Part shown: positions 1 through 7,477 of the stretch, piece by piece | Layout: the number at the start of each line of letters is the position of its first letter | Numbering within the stretch: position 1 is the first letter of the stretch | Source of the DNA: Pseudoxanthomonas japonensis | GTDB taxonomy: Bacteria; Pseudomonadota; Gammaproteobacteria; Xanthomonadales; Xanthomonadaceae | Assembly (NCBI RefSeq): GCF_010093445.1 | Contig: NZ_PDWW01000001.1 | Location: 334,300-398,299 of the forward strand | Reading direction: 5' to 3' | DNA: 64,000 nucleotides | The notes under the pieces: generated by a model | The model's input: only the letters and a program-made list of their open reading frames with translations | Database searches by the model: none | Told to the model about the DNA's origin: nothing | Translations under genes and position numbers: made by a program

Positions 1-717
1 CCCGGCCGCACGCAGCGCGGGCGTCGGGCCCGGCAGGCGCGTGCACCAGTCGGCGAAGGGCACGCCACGGGCGACGGCGGCCAGCGCCGCGGCTTCGTCG
101 CGCGGCAGGCGGCGCCAATGCACGTCGAAGGCGTGCCGCCACAACAGCCAGGTCGCGAGGGGCTGGCGACGCAACGCGGGCAGCACGGCCCCACCGGCAT
201 GTACCTCGAGCAGCGCGGCCGCATTGCTGCGCAGGTGCACGCGTCGCACGGCCGGATGAACGGAAAAACGCAACGCCGGCCAGGCATCGGCGGGCAGCGT
301 GGCCATCGCGCCGATGTCGGCGGTGTCCGCCTCGGCGGCGTCGAACACCTCCCCCTGCGCCCATTCCAGCCGCGCCAGGTCGGCCAGCGCGGGGGCTTCC
401 GGCGTGCGGGTCGCCAGCCAGCGCGCGAAGCCGGTGCCGACGTGCCGCACGGACGGATACCGCGAGGGATGCGCGTGCAGATACGCCTCCGCCAGGGCAT
501 CGAAGCGGTCCTGCCCCAGCGACGCGCGCAGGACGGGGTAGTCGTGGCGCAGAACGTCCACCAGACGCCACCGGTAACCGTCGGCGTAGAGGTCCAGGCG
601 TATCGCGCGTTCGCCGTCGCACGCGGCGACGATGTCGGGCGCGGTACCGGCATGGCGATGCAGCAGCCAGGCCGCGAACGCACGCTGGGTGCCCGCAAGC
701 GGCATCGTGGCCGTCAT
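1..717 (-). CDS. hvfC: HvfC-type DUF2063 protein, C-terminus cut by window edge
   Basis: Read on the minus strand from ATG 717, this frame stays open to base 1, so only the first 239 residues are visible. The protein begins MTATMPLAGTQRAFAAWLLH and then shows DUF2063-like text (LYADGYRWRLVDVLRHDYPV, later RYPSVRHVGTGFARWL). DUF2063/HvfC proteins are the partner proteins of MNIO (DUF692) enzymes and bind the precursor peptide so that the oxidase can modify its cysteines. The start codon overlaps the stop of hvfB (ATGA at 714-717), which implies translational coupling. The order bufferin, oxidase, partner is the standard one for this pathway. Function follows from family and context; I see no catalytic motif of its own. 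Confidence 0.85.
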   Translation of the reverse strand, partial: MTATMPLAGTQRAFAAWLLHRHAGTAPDIVAACDGERAIRLDLYADGYRWRLVDVLRHDYPVLRASLGQDRFDALAEAYLHAHPSRYPSVRHVGTGFARWLATRTPEAPALADLARLEWAQGEVFDAAEADTADIGAMATLPADAWPALRFSVHPAVRRVHLRSNAAALLEVHAGGAVLPALRRQPLATWLLWRHAFDVHWRRLPRDEAAALAAVARGVPFADWCTRLPGPTPALRAAG

Positions 718-1565
718 GCCGCGCGCTCCATCGGGACCGCCAGTGTCTCGGTCGCGAGCCGGCGGGCGATGTCCAGTTCCGCCAGCAGATCGGCCAACGG
801 GGGAATGTGATCGTCGCGCTCGATCATCGCCGGCACCTCGCCGAACCGCCGCACCGCCTCGGCATACAGCGACCACACGCCGTCCGGCACCGGCGCGTCG
901 TGCGTGTCGATCAGCAGGCCGCTGCCCCGCGCATCCTCGCTGTGCCCGGCGAGATGGATCTGCCGTACCGCGCCGCGTGGCAGGCGATCCAGGAACGCGA
1001 CCGCATCGAAGCCATGGTTGTGGGCGTTGACGAAGACGTTGTTGACGTCGAGCAGCAGCCCGCAACCGCTTTCGGTGGCGATGGCGGACAGGAACTGCGC
1101 CTCGTCCAGCGTGTCGTCGGCGAAGCGCAGGTAGCTGGACACGTTCTCCAGCACCAGCGGCAGGCCCAGCGCGTCCTGCACCTGGCGCACGCGCCGGGCG
1201 ACGTGGCGCACCGTGTCCTCGTTCTGCGGGAGCGGAAGCAGGTCGTGGAACTGGACGCCGGCATGGCGCGTCCAGCACAGGTGGTCGGATACGATCCGCG
1301 GCCGCACGCGCCGGGCCAGCCGGCCCAGCGCGCGCAGGTAGTCGCGGTCCAGCGGATCGCTGCCACCGATGTTGAGCGACACCCCGTGCAGGGCCACCGG
1401 CCAGCGCTCGGCCATCCGGTCGAGCATCCACAGCGGCCGGCCGCCTTCGACCAGGTAGTTCTCGCTGAGGATCTCCAGCCAGTCCACGCGGGCCTCGCCG
1501 GCCAGCAGCGCGTCGTAGTGCTGCGGGCGCAGGCCCAGGCCGAAGCCGTGCAGGGCGGTGGTCAT
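714..1565 (-). CDS. hvfB: MNIO-family (DUF692) multinuclear iron oxidase
   Basis: This 283-residue TIM-barrel-type protein modifies cysteines of the neighbouring bufferin peptide; MNIO enzymes do this with two or three iron ions. The opening GFGLGLRPQHYDALL, the strand end DWLEILSENYLVEGG, HGVSLNIGG, SDHLCWT, LVLENVSSY, LLLDVNNVFVNAHNHG and QIHLAGH are the conserved His/Asp/Glu-rich stretches of the family. The start is ATG 1565, where family similarity begins; the frame is open further upstream but that part is low-complexity Arg/Pro text that overlaps hvfA antiparallel logic and is not coding. It sits 22 bp after hvfA and overlaps hvfC by 4 bp. Confidence 0.93.
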   Translation of the reverse strand: MTTALHGFGLGLRPQHYDALLAGEARVDWLEILSENYLVEGGRPLWMLDRMAERWPVALHGVSLNIGGSDPLDRDYLRALGRLARRVRPRIVSDHLCWTRHAGVQFHDLLPLPQNEDTVRHVARRVRQVQDALGLPLVLENVSSYLRFADDTLDEAQFLSAIATESGCGLLLDVNNVFVNAHNHGFDAVAFLDRLPRGAVRQIHLAGHSEDARGSGLLIDTHDAPVPDGVWSLYAEAVRRFGEVPAMIERDDHIPPLADLLAELDIARRLATETLAVPMERAA

Positions 1566-1587
1566 GACGGCGTATCCGCGGCGACGG

Positions 1588-1890
1588 TCAGCTGTTGGCC
1601 TTCTTCGGCTCGGCAGCCTTTTTCGACGGCCTGGGCGCCTCGAATTTGCCACCGGCGGTCTTGCAGGCCTCGGCGGTGGACTCGGTGAAGCCATGGCCCT
1701 TGCACGCGTTCTGGCCCTTGCACGCATTCGACGCGCTCTTGCAGGCGCCCTGGCCCTTGCAGGCGTTGGTGCCGACGCAATGGCCGACCTTGGCGGAACC
1801 GCTTTCGGCGGCCTGCGCCATCGGTGCGCCGAGGAACAGGGCGGCGGCCGCGACCGCAATGGAAAGGCCGGAGAGCTTCAGGGTGTTCAT
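1588..1890 (-). CDS. hvfA: BufA2-type periplasmic bufferin (copper-binding RiPP precursor)
   Basis: This 100-residue exported peptide has a Sec signal (hydrophobic stretch at residues 9-23, cleavage probably at AQAA, residues 25-28). A core with six cysteines follows (38, 44, 50, 57, 63, 76), most in repeated NACKG units. The tail is Lys/Pro/Ala-rich. Type 2 bufferins of this form are processed by the MNIO enzyme and its DUF2063 partner and help bacteria withstand copper by binding it in the periplasm. The gene heads the hvfA-hvfB-hvfC operon. A 207-bp intergenic stretch separates it from the divergent AraC gene and must hold both promoters. The family call is firm; the metal is inferred from characterised relatives. 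Confidence 0.9.
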   Translation of the reverse strand: MNTLKLSGLSIAVAAAALFLGAPMAQAAESGSAKVGHCVGTNACKGQGACKSASNACKGQNACKGHGFTESTAEACKTAGGKFEAPRPSKKAAEPKKANS

Positions 1891-2097
1891 GGGAAATCCT
1901 CGTTGGGTTGGGAAGGACGTCCCGGCGGCGATCGCGGAACGCCCTGCCATTCCAGCCGCATCCCGGAAGCACGACCATTCCCGCGCGTTCCCGCGATATG
2001 TCCCATCGTCCGGTCGCCCCGCGGTCCGGACGTGCGCGCATGAACCGCCGGACGCGCGGTCATGGCCCGCGCGGTGGGCGTGGCCTACGATGCCGGC

Positions 2098-3018
2098 ATG
2101 GAAACGCCTCCACTCTCCGCGCTCGCCCTGATCGAGGACGATGACCGCGATGCCGTGCTGGAAACCGTGCTGGGCGCCTACCGCATGCGGGTGGAGATCA
2201 CGGCCGACGTGCGTTACTGCGGCACCTGGTACGACAGCGAACCGGCCACGCACCACGGCCAGTTCCATCTGGTCACGCAGGGATGTTGCTGGATCAGCGG
2301 GGAGGCGCTGGAGACGCCGGTGCTGCTGGAACGCGGCGACCTGATCGTGTTCCCGGCGGGCATACGCCACATCCTGTCGTCGTCGCCGGACCCGCACCTG
2401 CCCGACGCACCCGATGCGGGCGACACCAGCATGCTGTGCGGCGAACTGGAGTTCATCACCGGCTCGCACAACCCGATCTTCGCCGCGCTGCCCCGCTGGT
2501 TCGTGGTCCGCGCGCAGGACAGCAGCGCCGGCTTCCGCCAGCTGGCCCAGATGCTGGCCGACACCAGCCGCGAACGCCGCTGGGGCCGCCAGCTGGTGCA
2601 GAACAAGCTGGCGGACTCGCTGTTCACGATGGCGGTCTGCGAGTACGTGCGCCAGGCGGAACAGCCACGCGGCCTGCTGGCCGCGCTGACCGATGTGCGC
2701 CTGTCGCGCGCGCTGTCCGCCATCCACGCGCGCCCCGGCCAGGACTGGACCATCCAGTCGATGGCGCAGGAGGCCGGCATGTCCCGTACCGCGTTCGCCG
2801 AACTCTTCACCACGACCGTCGGCACGCCGCCGATCCAGTACCTGGCGCACTGGCGCGCGACCGAGGCCAGGCGGCTGCTCAAGAACCGGCGCTTTTCCGT
2901 GGCGGCCATCGCCGACATGCTGGGCTACAGCAGCGAGGCGGCATTCCGCCGCTTCTTCAAGCGCGTCGAAGGGGTGGGCCCCGGCAGCGCCCGCCGCCGG
3001 CCGGGCGGTACGTCGTAG
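2098..3018 (+). CDS. AraC-family regulator with N-terminal cupin domain
   Basis: The protein has 306 residues from ATG 2098 (METPPLSALAL). The N-terminal half is a cupin sensor domain of the AraC_N/Cupin_6 kind (HHGQFHLVTQGCCWISG, GDLIVFPAGIRHIL). The C-terminal hundred residues hold the double helix-turn-helix (WTIQSMAQEAGMSRTAFAEL and FSVAAIADMLGYSSEAAFRR). An in-frame upstream ATG at 2062 is possible but lies in the divergent promoter region. Its divergent position beside the bufferin operon makes control of that operon a reasonable guess, but many AraC genes of this type regulate unrelated neighbours, and the inducer is unknown. Confidence 0.88.
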   Translation: METPPLSALALIEDDDRDAVLETVLGAYRMRVEITADVRYCGTWYDSEPATHHGQFHLVTQGCCWISGEALETPVLLERGDLIVFPAGIRHILSSSPDPHLPDAPDAGDTSMLCGELEFITGSHNPIFAALPRWFVVRAQDSSAGFRQLAQMLADTSRERRWGRQLVQNKLADSLFTMAVCEYVRQAEQPRGLLAALTDVRLSRALSAIHARPGQDWTIQSMAQEAGMSRTAFAELFTTTVGTPPIQYLAHWRATEARRLLKNRRFSVAAIADMLGYSSEAAFRRFFKRVEGVGPGSARRRPGGTS

Positions 3019-3089
3019 CGGCGCCCCGCGTTGGCCGGGGTTGCGGCAAGGGGCGCTATCCTGCGCGCCGGTTCCCCAGCCTCCTGCCC

Positions 3090-4124
3090 ATGCGCCCTGC
3101 CCTTCGCCTGCTCCCTGCCCTGCTGCTCGGTCCGCTGCTGCTCGCCGCCTGCGGCAGCGACAACGTCAAGCCGACGCCTCCGCCCGTGCCGGTCGCCACC
3201 GTGCCGCCGGCGCCAAAGCTCAAGGTCGGCATCGCGCTCGGCGGCGGCGCGGCGAAAGGCTTCGCGCACATCGGCGTGATCAAGATGCTGGAAGCCAACG
3301 GTATCGAGCCGGTGGTGGTCTCCGGCACCAGCGCCGGCAGCGTGGTCGGCGCGCTGTACGCCAGTGGCATGGATCCGTTCCAGATGCAGAAGCAGGCGTT
3401 CTCGCTGGATGAAGCCAGCATCCGCGACGTGCGCCTGTTTTCCGGCGGCCTGGTGCAGGGCCAGAAGCTGCAGGACTACGTCAACGACCTGGTCGGCAAG
3501 CGCACCATCCAGCAGTTGAAGAAGCCGTTCGCCGCCGTGTCCACGCAGCTGGAGAACGGCGAGCGCACGGTGTTCGTGCGCGGCAACACCGGCCAGGCCG
3601 TGCGCGCGTCCAGCAGCATCCCCGGCGTGTTCGAACCGGTGGTGATCGGCAAGGCCAGCTACGTGGACGGCGGCGTGGTCAGTCCGGTTCCGGTGGACGC
3701 GGCACGCCAGCTGGGCGCGGACTTCGTCATCGCGGTGGACATCTCCACCAAGGCGCCCGGCACCAAGCCCGGCAGCATGCTGGGCATCGTCAACCAGTCC
3801 ATCGGCATCATGGGCCAGCGCCTGGGCGAACAGGAGCTGGCGCGCGCCGACATCGTCATCCGCCCGAAGGTCAACGACATCGGCCCGGCCGATTTCGAGC
3901 AGAAGAACAACGCCATCCTCGAAGGCGAACGCGCCGCGCTGGCGGCGATGCCGCAGATCAAGGCCAAGCTCGCCGAGCTGCAGCGCACGCGTACCGCCGC
4001 GCACGCGGCCAAGCACGCGCCGCCGAAGCCCGACCCGCGCTGCCTGGAAGAACCCTCGCGGCTGGGCAAGCTGTTCGGCCGCGACGTCAAGTGCGATGCC
4101 AGCGGCCAGCCGGTGAAGCCGTAG
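3090..4124 (+). CDS. Patatin-like phospholipase, lipoprotein
   Basis: This 344-residue predicted lipoprotein has a signal peptide ending in LLLAAC, with Cys21 as the lipidated residue, then a Pro-rich linker. The catalytic domain shows the oxyanion-hole motif GGGAAKG (51-57), the nucleophile elbow GTSAG (79-83, Ser81) and the dyad Asp193 in DGG. This is the RssA-like branch of bacterial patatins, which act as lipid acyl hydrolases. The C-terminus has an extra Lys/Ala-rich tail with two cysteines (PDPRCLEE and DVKCDASG), unlike the shorter cytoplasmic RssA. It is transcribed alone, and the stop codon TAG is immediately followed by a short palindrome. Confidence 0.92.
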   Translation: MRPALRLLPALLLGPLLLAACGSDNVKPTPPPVPVATVPPAPKLKVGIALGGGAAKGFAHIGVIKMLEANGIEPVVVSGTSAGSVVGALYASGMDPFQMQKQAFSLDEASIRDVRLFSGGLVQGQKLQDYVNDLVGKRTIQQLKKPFAAVSTQLENGERTVFVRGNTGQAVRASSSIPGVFEPVVIGKASYVDGGVVSPVPVDAARQLGADFVIAVDISTKAPGTKPGSMLGIVNQSIGIMGQRLGEQELARADIVIRPKVNDIGPADFEQKNNAILEGERAALAAMPQIKAKLAELQRTRTAAHAAKHAPPKPDPRCLEEPSRLGKLFGRDVKCDASGQPVKP

Positions 4125-4142
4125 AGCGGAGCTTGCTCCGCT
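4125..4142. repeat. Short AGCGGAGC/GCTCCGCT palindrome
   Basis: A perfect 8-bp inverted repeat with a TT loop directly follows the patatin stop codon. The same 18-base unit recurs at 6802-6819 after phhA, again just behind a TAG triplet. No T-run follows, so it resembles an intergenic repeat family more than a rho-independent terminator. Confidence 0.7.
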
Positions 4143-4199
4143 GTCTTTCGCCTCAATGCCCGTGCAACGAATGCCGTGCGGCGCCGGGCAAGCCCGGGT

Positions 4200-4811
4200 C
4201 TACTCCGTCACCCGCCGCAGGTTATCCCGCGCCCGCGCCTCCAGCGCGGCGTGGAAATGCGGCGTGCTGTAGATCGCCGGACGATCCATGAAGCCGAGCA
4301 GGATCTCCTTCCGTTTACGACGGAACAGGAACCCTGGCACGTAGCCGTATTCACGACGGATCTGCTGTTCGTACTCGTCGAAGCGCGTGCGCTCCGCCCC
4401 GAGGATCGACAGATCGATGTCGACCAGCAACTGCGCATCCCTGCCCTGCGGCACTGCCGTGTGGCGTGTCGCCATCACCAGATCATGCACGTGCTGCGCG
4501 GATCCACGCGGGACACCGGCTAGATGCAGCGCATCGCGCGCCCAGTCCGCGCTGCGCTGTTCGTTGTCATGGCCCTTGACGTCGTAGATGGCGTCGTGGA
4601 ACCACAGCGCCATCTCGACGGCGTGTGGATGTTCGGACAACGCCTGCGCTTCATCAAAGGCTGCGAGGCATTCGTCGAGGTGCTGCAGCGTGTGATAGTG
4701 GCGCTGCGGTTCGGCGTAGGCCGCCTTCAACTGTGCGAACAGCGCACCGCCCTCGCCCGCCGCGCCGATGCCGGTCCATGCGCGTTGCCAGGAGTGGGAG
4801 AACAGGTCCAT
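4200..4811 (-). CDS. Predicted HD-superfamily metal-dependent phosphohydrolase (COG4339 type)
   Basis: This 203-residue cytoplasmic protein carries the conserved signatures of this family: PQRHYHTLQHLDECLAAF, then EMALWFHDAIYD, EQRSADWARDAL, DLVMATRHT and LLVDIDLSILG. His and Asp residues in these blocks form the HD metal site. Such proteins are widespread and the substrate is not known; older annotations carry a misleading 'NMDA receptor subunit' name. It is a single gene; the stop lies 58 bp beyond the palindrome that follows the patatin gene, on the opposite strand. Confidence 0.85.
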   Translation of the reverse strand: MDLFSHSWQRAWTGIGAAGEGGALFAQLKAAYAEPQRHYHTLQHLDECLAAFDEAQALSEHPHAVEMALWFHDAIYDVKGHDNEQRSADWARDALHLAGVPRGSAQHVHDLVMATRHTAVPQGRDAQLLVDIDLSILGAERTRFDEYEQQIRREYGYVPGFLFRRKRKEILLGFMDRPAIYSTPHFHAALEARARDNLRRVTE

Positions 4812-4849
4812 GCGGCAGTCTAGATCGAACGCGTCGGTTCGAGGGGATC

Positions 4850-4914
4850 GTGGGAGCGACGTCAGTCGCGATGATGTGCCGCGTGTCCGTCATCGCGACT
4901 GACGTCGCTCCCAC
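4850..4914. repeat. REP-like inverted pair, GGGAGCGACGTCAGTCGCGA type
   Basis: Two 25-base arms (4850-4874 and 4890-4914) are perfect reverse complements separated by 15 bases. The core GGGAGCGACGT(C)AGTCGCGA is a close variant of the repeat at 15879-16011. It lies between the starts/ends of two minus-strand genes and could fold as a long hairpin in RNA. Confidence 0.85.
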
Positions 4915-4930
4915 ACCGATGTCCGTGCGA

Positions 4931-5233
4931 TCACCGCGGCGACGGCAACCCATGCCCGCCCACCGGCACCGTCTCGACATGGCTGTCGAAGCCGGCGATC
5001 AGCGAGCGCGCCTTGGCGATGGCCTGCTGCACGGCCGGCAGCGACAGCGAGGCCTTGTGGCTGCCCGCATCGGTCCAGACTTCGGTGATCCAGATCGCGT
5101 CCGCGTCGGCGGGATCCTGTGCGATGACGTAACTCAGGCAACCGGGCATGGCGTCGGTGCCGTCGAGCAGGATCGCAAGCAGCGCATCGCGCTGGCCCGG
5201 CGTGGCGCGCATCTTGCCGATCAGTCCGTACAT
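4931..5233 (-). CDS. Antibiotic-biosynthesis-monooxygenase-fold protein (putative quinol monooxygenase)
   Basis: This is a 100-residue ferredoxin-like alpha/beta-barrel protein of the ABM family. The typical pattern is visible: a start strand GLIGKMRATPGQRDALLAIL, then MPGCLSYVIAQDPADADAIWITEVWTDAGSHKASL, and a final helix/strand AVQQAIAKARSLIAGFDSH. Homologues such as YgiN oxidise quinols without cofactors, but many family members have no assigned reaction. It is transcribed in the same direction as the Lrp gene upstream (63 bp away) and might be co-transcribed with it. Confidence 0.82.
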   Translation of the reverse strand: MYGLIGKMRATPGQRDALLAILLDGTDAMPGCLSYVIAQDPADADAIWITEVWTDAGSHKASLSLPAVQQAIAKARSLIAGFDSHVETVPVGGHGLPSPR

Positions 5234-5295
5234 GGCAGTTACTCCGAAAGGGGCGAGCGCGTTGTAGCACGCGACGCGGACAGGCGATGTCCCCG

Positions 5296-5775
5296 TCAGG
5301 CCTTCGGCAATGGCAGGCCCGCATCGGTCTTCACCGCACGCAGCACGAAGCTGGAGTTCACGTCGGCCACGCCGCTGGCGTTGAGCAGGTTGTCGAGCAG
5401 GAAGCGCGAGAAGTGCTCGAGATCCTGCACGACCACGTGCAGCAGGTAGTCCATGTCGCCGGTCAACGCGTAGCAGGCCACCACTTCGTCCCAGGCGCGC
5501 ACGCCATCACCGAACAGCTGGACGCTGGCCGGGTCGTGCTTTTCCAGCTGCACGCGGACGAAGGCCTGCAGGCCCATACCGATCGCCTTGGGGTCGACGC
5601 GGGCCGCGTAGCCGGCAATCACCCCGGTCGCCTCCAGCCGCTGGATGCGGCGCAGGCAGGCCGAGGGCGACAGGTTCACCTGGGCGGCGATGTCGGCGTT
5701 GGTGGCACGGCCGTCGCGCTGCAGCAGGGCCAGCAGGCGCAGGTCGGTGCGGTCGAGGGCGGGCGATCCGGTCAT
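5296..5775 (-). CDS. Lrp/AsnC-family transcriptional regulator
   Basis: The protein has 159 residues from ATG 5775; a GTG three codons upstream (5784) is also possible. The N-terminus has the winged HTH (LDRTDLRLLALLQRDGRATN, then DIAAQVNLSPSACLRRIQRL). The C-terminus is the RAM/AsnC effector domain (GLQAFVRVQLEKHD, EVVACYALTGDMDYLLHVVV). It lies divergent to phhA across about 130 bp. Lrp-type proteins commonly regulate amino-acid catabolic genes beside them, so phenylalanine or tyrosine as effector is plausible but is inference from position only. Confidence 0.92.
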   Translation of the reverse strand: MTGSPALDRTDLRLLALLQRDGRATNADIAAQVNLSPSACLRRIQRLEATGVIAGYAARVDPKAIGMGLQAFVRVQLEKHDPASVQLFGDGVRAWDEVVACYALTGDMDYLLHVVVQDLEHFSRFLLDNLLNASGVADVNSSFVLRAVKTDAGLPLPKA

Positions 5776-5903
5776 TCGGTGCACAGGATAGCCTGTTCAT
5801 GCACGATCATTGCGCCATCGGTCGGCACAGGCGCAATTTTGCAAGCCTGTTGCGCGGGTCTGCGGCTAGCATCGTTCCTTCACCAGTCCGTCCGGGAAAC
5901 ACC

Positions 5904-6788
5904 ATGAACGAGCCGCGCCGCGTCGAGCACCAGCAGACCGACAAGGGCTACGTGCCGGTCTATACGACCGCCCTGGTGGACCAGCCCGCCGACTACCCGG
6001 CCGACGACCACGCCACCTGGGGCACGCTGTACGAGCGCCAGCGCGCCCTGCTGGTCGGCCGCGCCTGCGACGAGTTCCTGCAAGCGCAGGACGCCATGGG
6101 CATGAGTCCGGACCGCATTCCCCGCTTCGACGAGCTCAACGAGGTGCTGCGCGCGACCACCGGCTGGACGCTGGTCGGCGTGGAAGGCCTGCTGCCGGAG
6201 CTGGAGTTCTTCGACCATCTGGCCAATCGCCGCTTCCCGGTGACCTGGTGGATCCGCCGCCCGGACCAGATCGACTACATCGCCGAACCCGACCTGTTCC
6301 ACGACCTGTTCGGCCACGTGCCGCTGCTGATGAACCCCGTGTTCGCCGACTACATGGAGGCGTACGGCAAGGGCGGCGTGAAGGCGCACGGCATCGGCAC
6401 CGACGCGCTGCAGCACCTGACCCGCCTGTACTGGTACACGGTGGAGTTCGGCCTGATCGACACGCCCGACGGCCTGCGCATCTACGGCGCCGGCATTGTG
6501 TCGTCGAAGGGCGAGTCGCTGTACTCGCTGGAATCGGACGCGCCCAACCGCATCGGCTTCGACCTGGAGCGGATCATGCGCACGCGCTACCGCATCGACA
6601 CGTTCCAGAAGACCTATTTCGTCATCGACAGCTTCGAGCAGCTGATGAACGCGACCGCGCCGGACTTCACGCCGATCTATGCGCGGCTGGAAAAGCAGGG
6701 CGCGATCCCCGCCGGCGATGTGCGCGATGGCGACGAGGTCTACACCCGCGGCACCGGCGAAGGCTGGGCCGAGGGCGGCGACGTCTGA
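5904..6788 (+). CDS. phhA: Phenylalanine-4-hydroxylase
   Basis: This 294-residue monomeric bacterial aromatic-amino-acid hydroxylase converts phenylalanine to tyrosine using tetrahydropterin, O2 and non-haem iron. The iron ligands are visible as His133 and His138 in HDLFGHVPLL and Glu181 in YWYTVEFGL. Other family text includes RIPRFDELNEVL, GWTLVGVEGLLP, FPVTWWIRRPDQIDYI and SSKGESLYSL. Length and start match the Chromobacterium and Xanthomonas enzymes. No phhB or phhC gene is adjacent, so the pterin recycling enzyme must be elsewhere. Control by the divergent Lrp protein is likely. Confidence 0.97.
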   Translation: MNEPRRVEHQQTDKGYVPVYTTALVDQPADYPADDHATWGTLYERQRALLVGRACDEFLQAQDAMGMSPDRIPRFDELNEVLRATTGWTLVGVEGLLPELEFFDHLANRRFPVTWWIRRPDQIDYIAEPDLFHDLFGHVPLLMNPVFADYMEAYGKGGVKAHGIGTDALQHLTRLYWYTVEFGLIDTPDGLRIYGAGIVSSKGESLYSLESDAPNRIGFDLERIMRTRYRIDTFQKTYFVIDSFEQLMNATAPDFTPIYARLEKQGAIPAGDVRDGDEVYTRGTGEGWAEGGDV

Positions 6789-6801
6789 CGAGCAACCGTA
6801 G

Positions 6802-6912
6802 AGCGGAGCTTGCTCCGCTGCCTTGGATCGTGAAATGGCGCCTGTTCGACGCCTTTCGGTATCCACGATCATGGCGGTCGCCCGGAGAGCAGCCGAGCAA
6901 GCTCGGCTCTAC
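6802..6912. repeat. Pair of short palindromes in inverted arrangement
   Basis: The first element (6802-6819) repeats exactly the AGCGGAGC-TT-GCTCCGCT unit found at 4125-4142. About 70 bases on, a related unit GCCGAGC-AA-GCTCGGC (6892-6907) occurs in opposite orientation, ending in CTCTAC where the first begins with GTAGAG. The pair fills the gap between phhA and the azurin gene, and looks like an intergenic mobile repeat family. Confidence 0.65.
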
Positions 6913-6943
6913 AATCCGCGTTCCCTTCATCGCGCATGCTCCG

Positions 6944-7396
6944 ATGCCCAGACTGCTGTCGCTGCTCGCCCTGCTGGCACTCCCGCTGCTCTCCTCTCCG
7001 GCCTTCGCCCGCAACTGCGCGGTGTCGATCGAGGCGACGGACATGATGACCTTCAACCTGAAGACCATCCGCGTGCCCGCCGACTGCGCGCAGCTGCGGG
7101 TGGTGCTGAAGCATGTCGGCCGCATGCCGGCGCAGGCGATGGGGCACAACTGGGTGCTGACGGAAACGCGTCACCACCGCGAGGTCGGTCTGGCCGGCGG
7201 GCGCATGACGCTGGCCGATGCCTACGTACCGCGCAACGACGCACGGGTGATCGCGCATACGCCGGTGATCGGCGGCGGACAGGCGACCGAGGTGGTGTTC
7301 CCGACATCGCGCCTGCGCAAGGACGGCGACTACACCTTCTTCTGCTCGTTCCCCGGCCACTGGAACATGATGAAAGGGCGCCTCGTCTTCGAGTGA
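6944..7396 (+). CDS. azu: Azurin (type 1 blue copper protein)
   Basis: This 150-residue exported cupredoxin has a signal peptide (LLSLLALLALPLLSSPAFA) cleaved before RNCAVSIEATD. The copper ligands are the His of MGHNWVL and the Cys, His and Met of FCSFPGHWNMMKG. A structural disulfide is possible between the early Cys and Cys of PADCAQL, as in Pseudomonas azurin. Azurin is a periplasmic one-electron carrier. It is a single gene, set behind repeat elements, with no obvious partner nearby. Its presence along with the bufferin operon shows that copper handling is represented twice in this region. Confidence 0.95.
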   Translation: MPRLLSLLALLALPLLSSPAFARNCAVSIEATDMMTFNLKTIRVPADCAQLRVVLKHVGRMPAQAMGHNWVLTETRHHREVGLAGGRMTLADAYVPRNDARVIAHTPVIGGGQATEVVFPTSRLRKDGDYTFFCSFPGHWNMMKGRLVFE

Positions 7397-7477
7397 GCCG
7401 AGAGCCTTGCTCGCGGGACTCTCCTGGCGGGCCGCCGTTGGTATGATGCGCGCCGATTCTGTGACGGAGCTCTCGTG

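Noticed and set aside
4125..4142. Rho-independent terminator after the patatin gene
   Set aside because: The stem is good but no T-run follows, and the same unit recurs elsewhere as part of a repeat pair.
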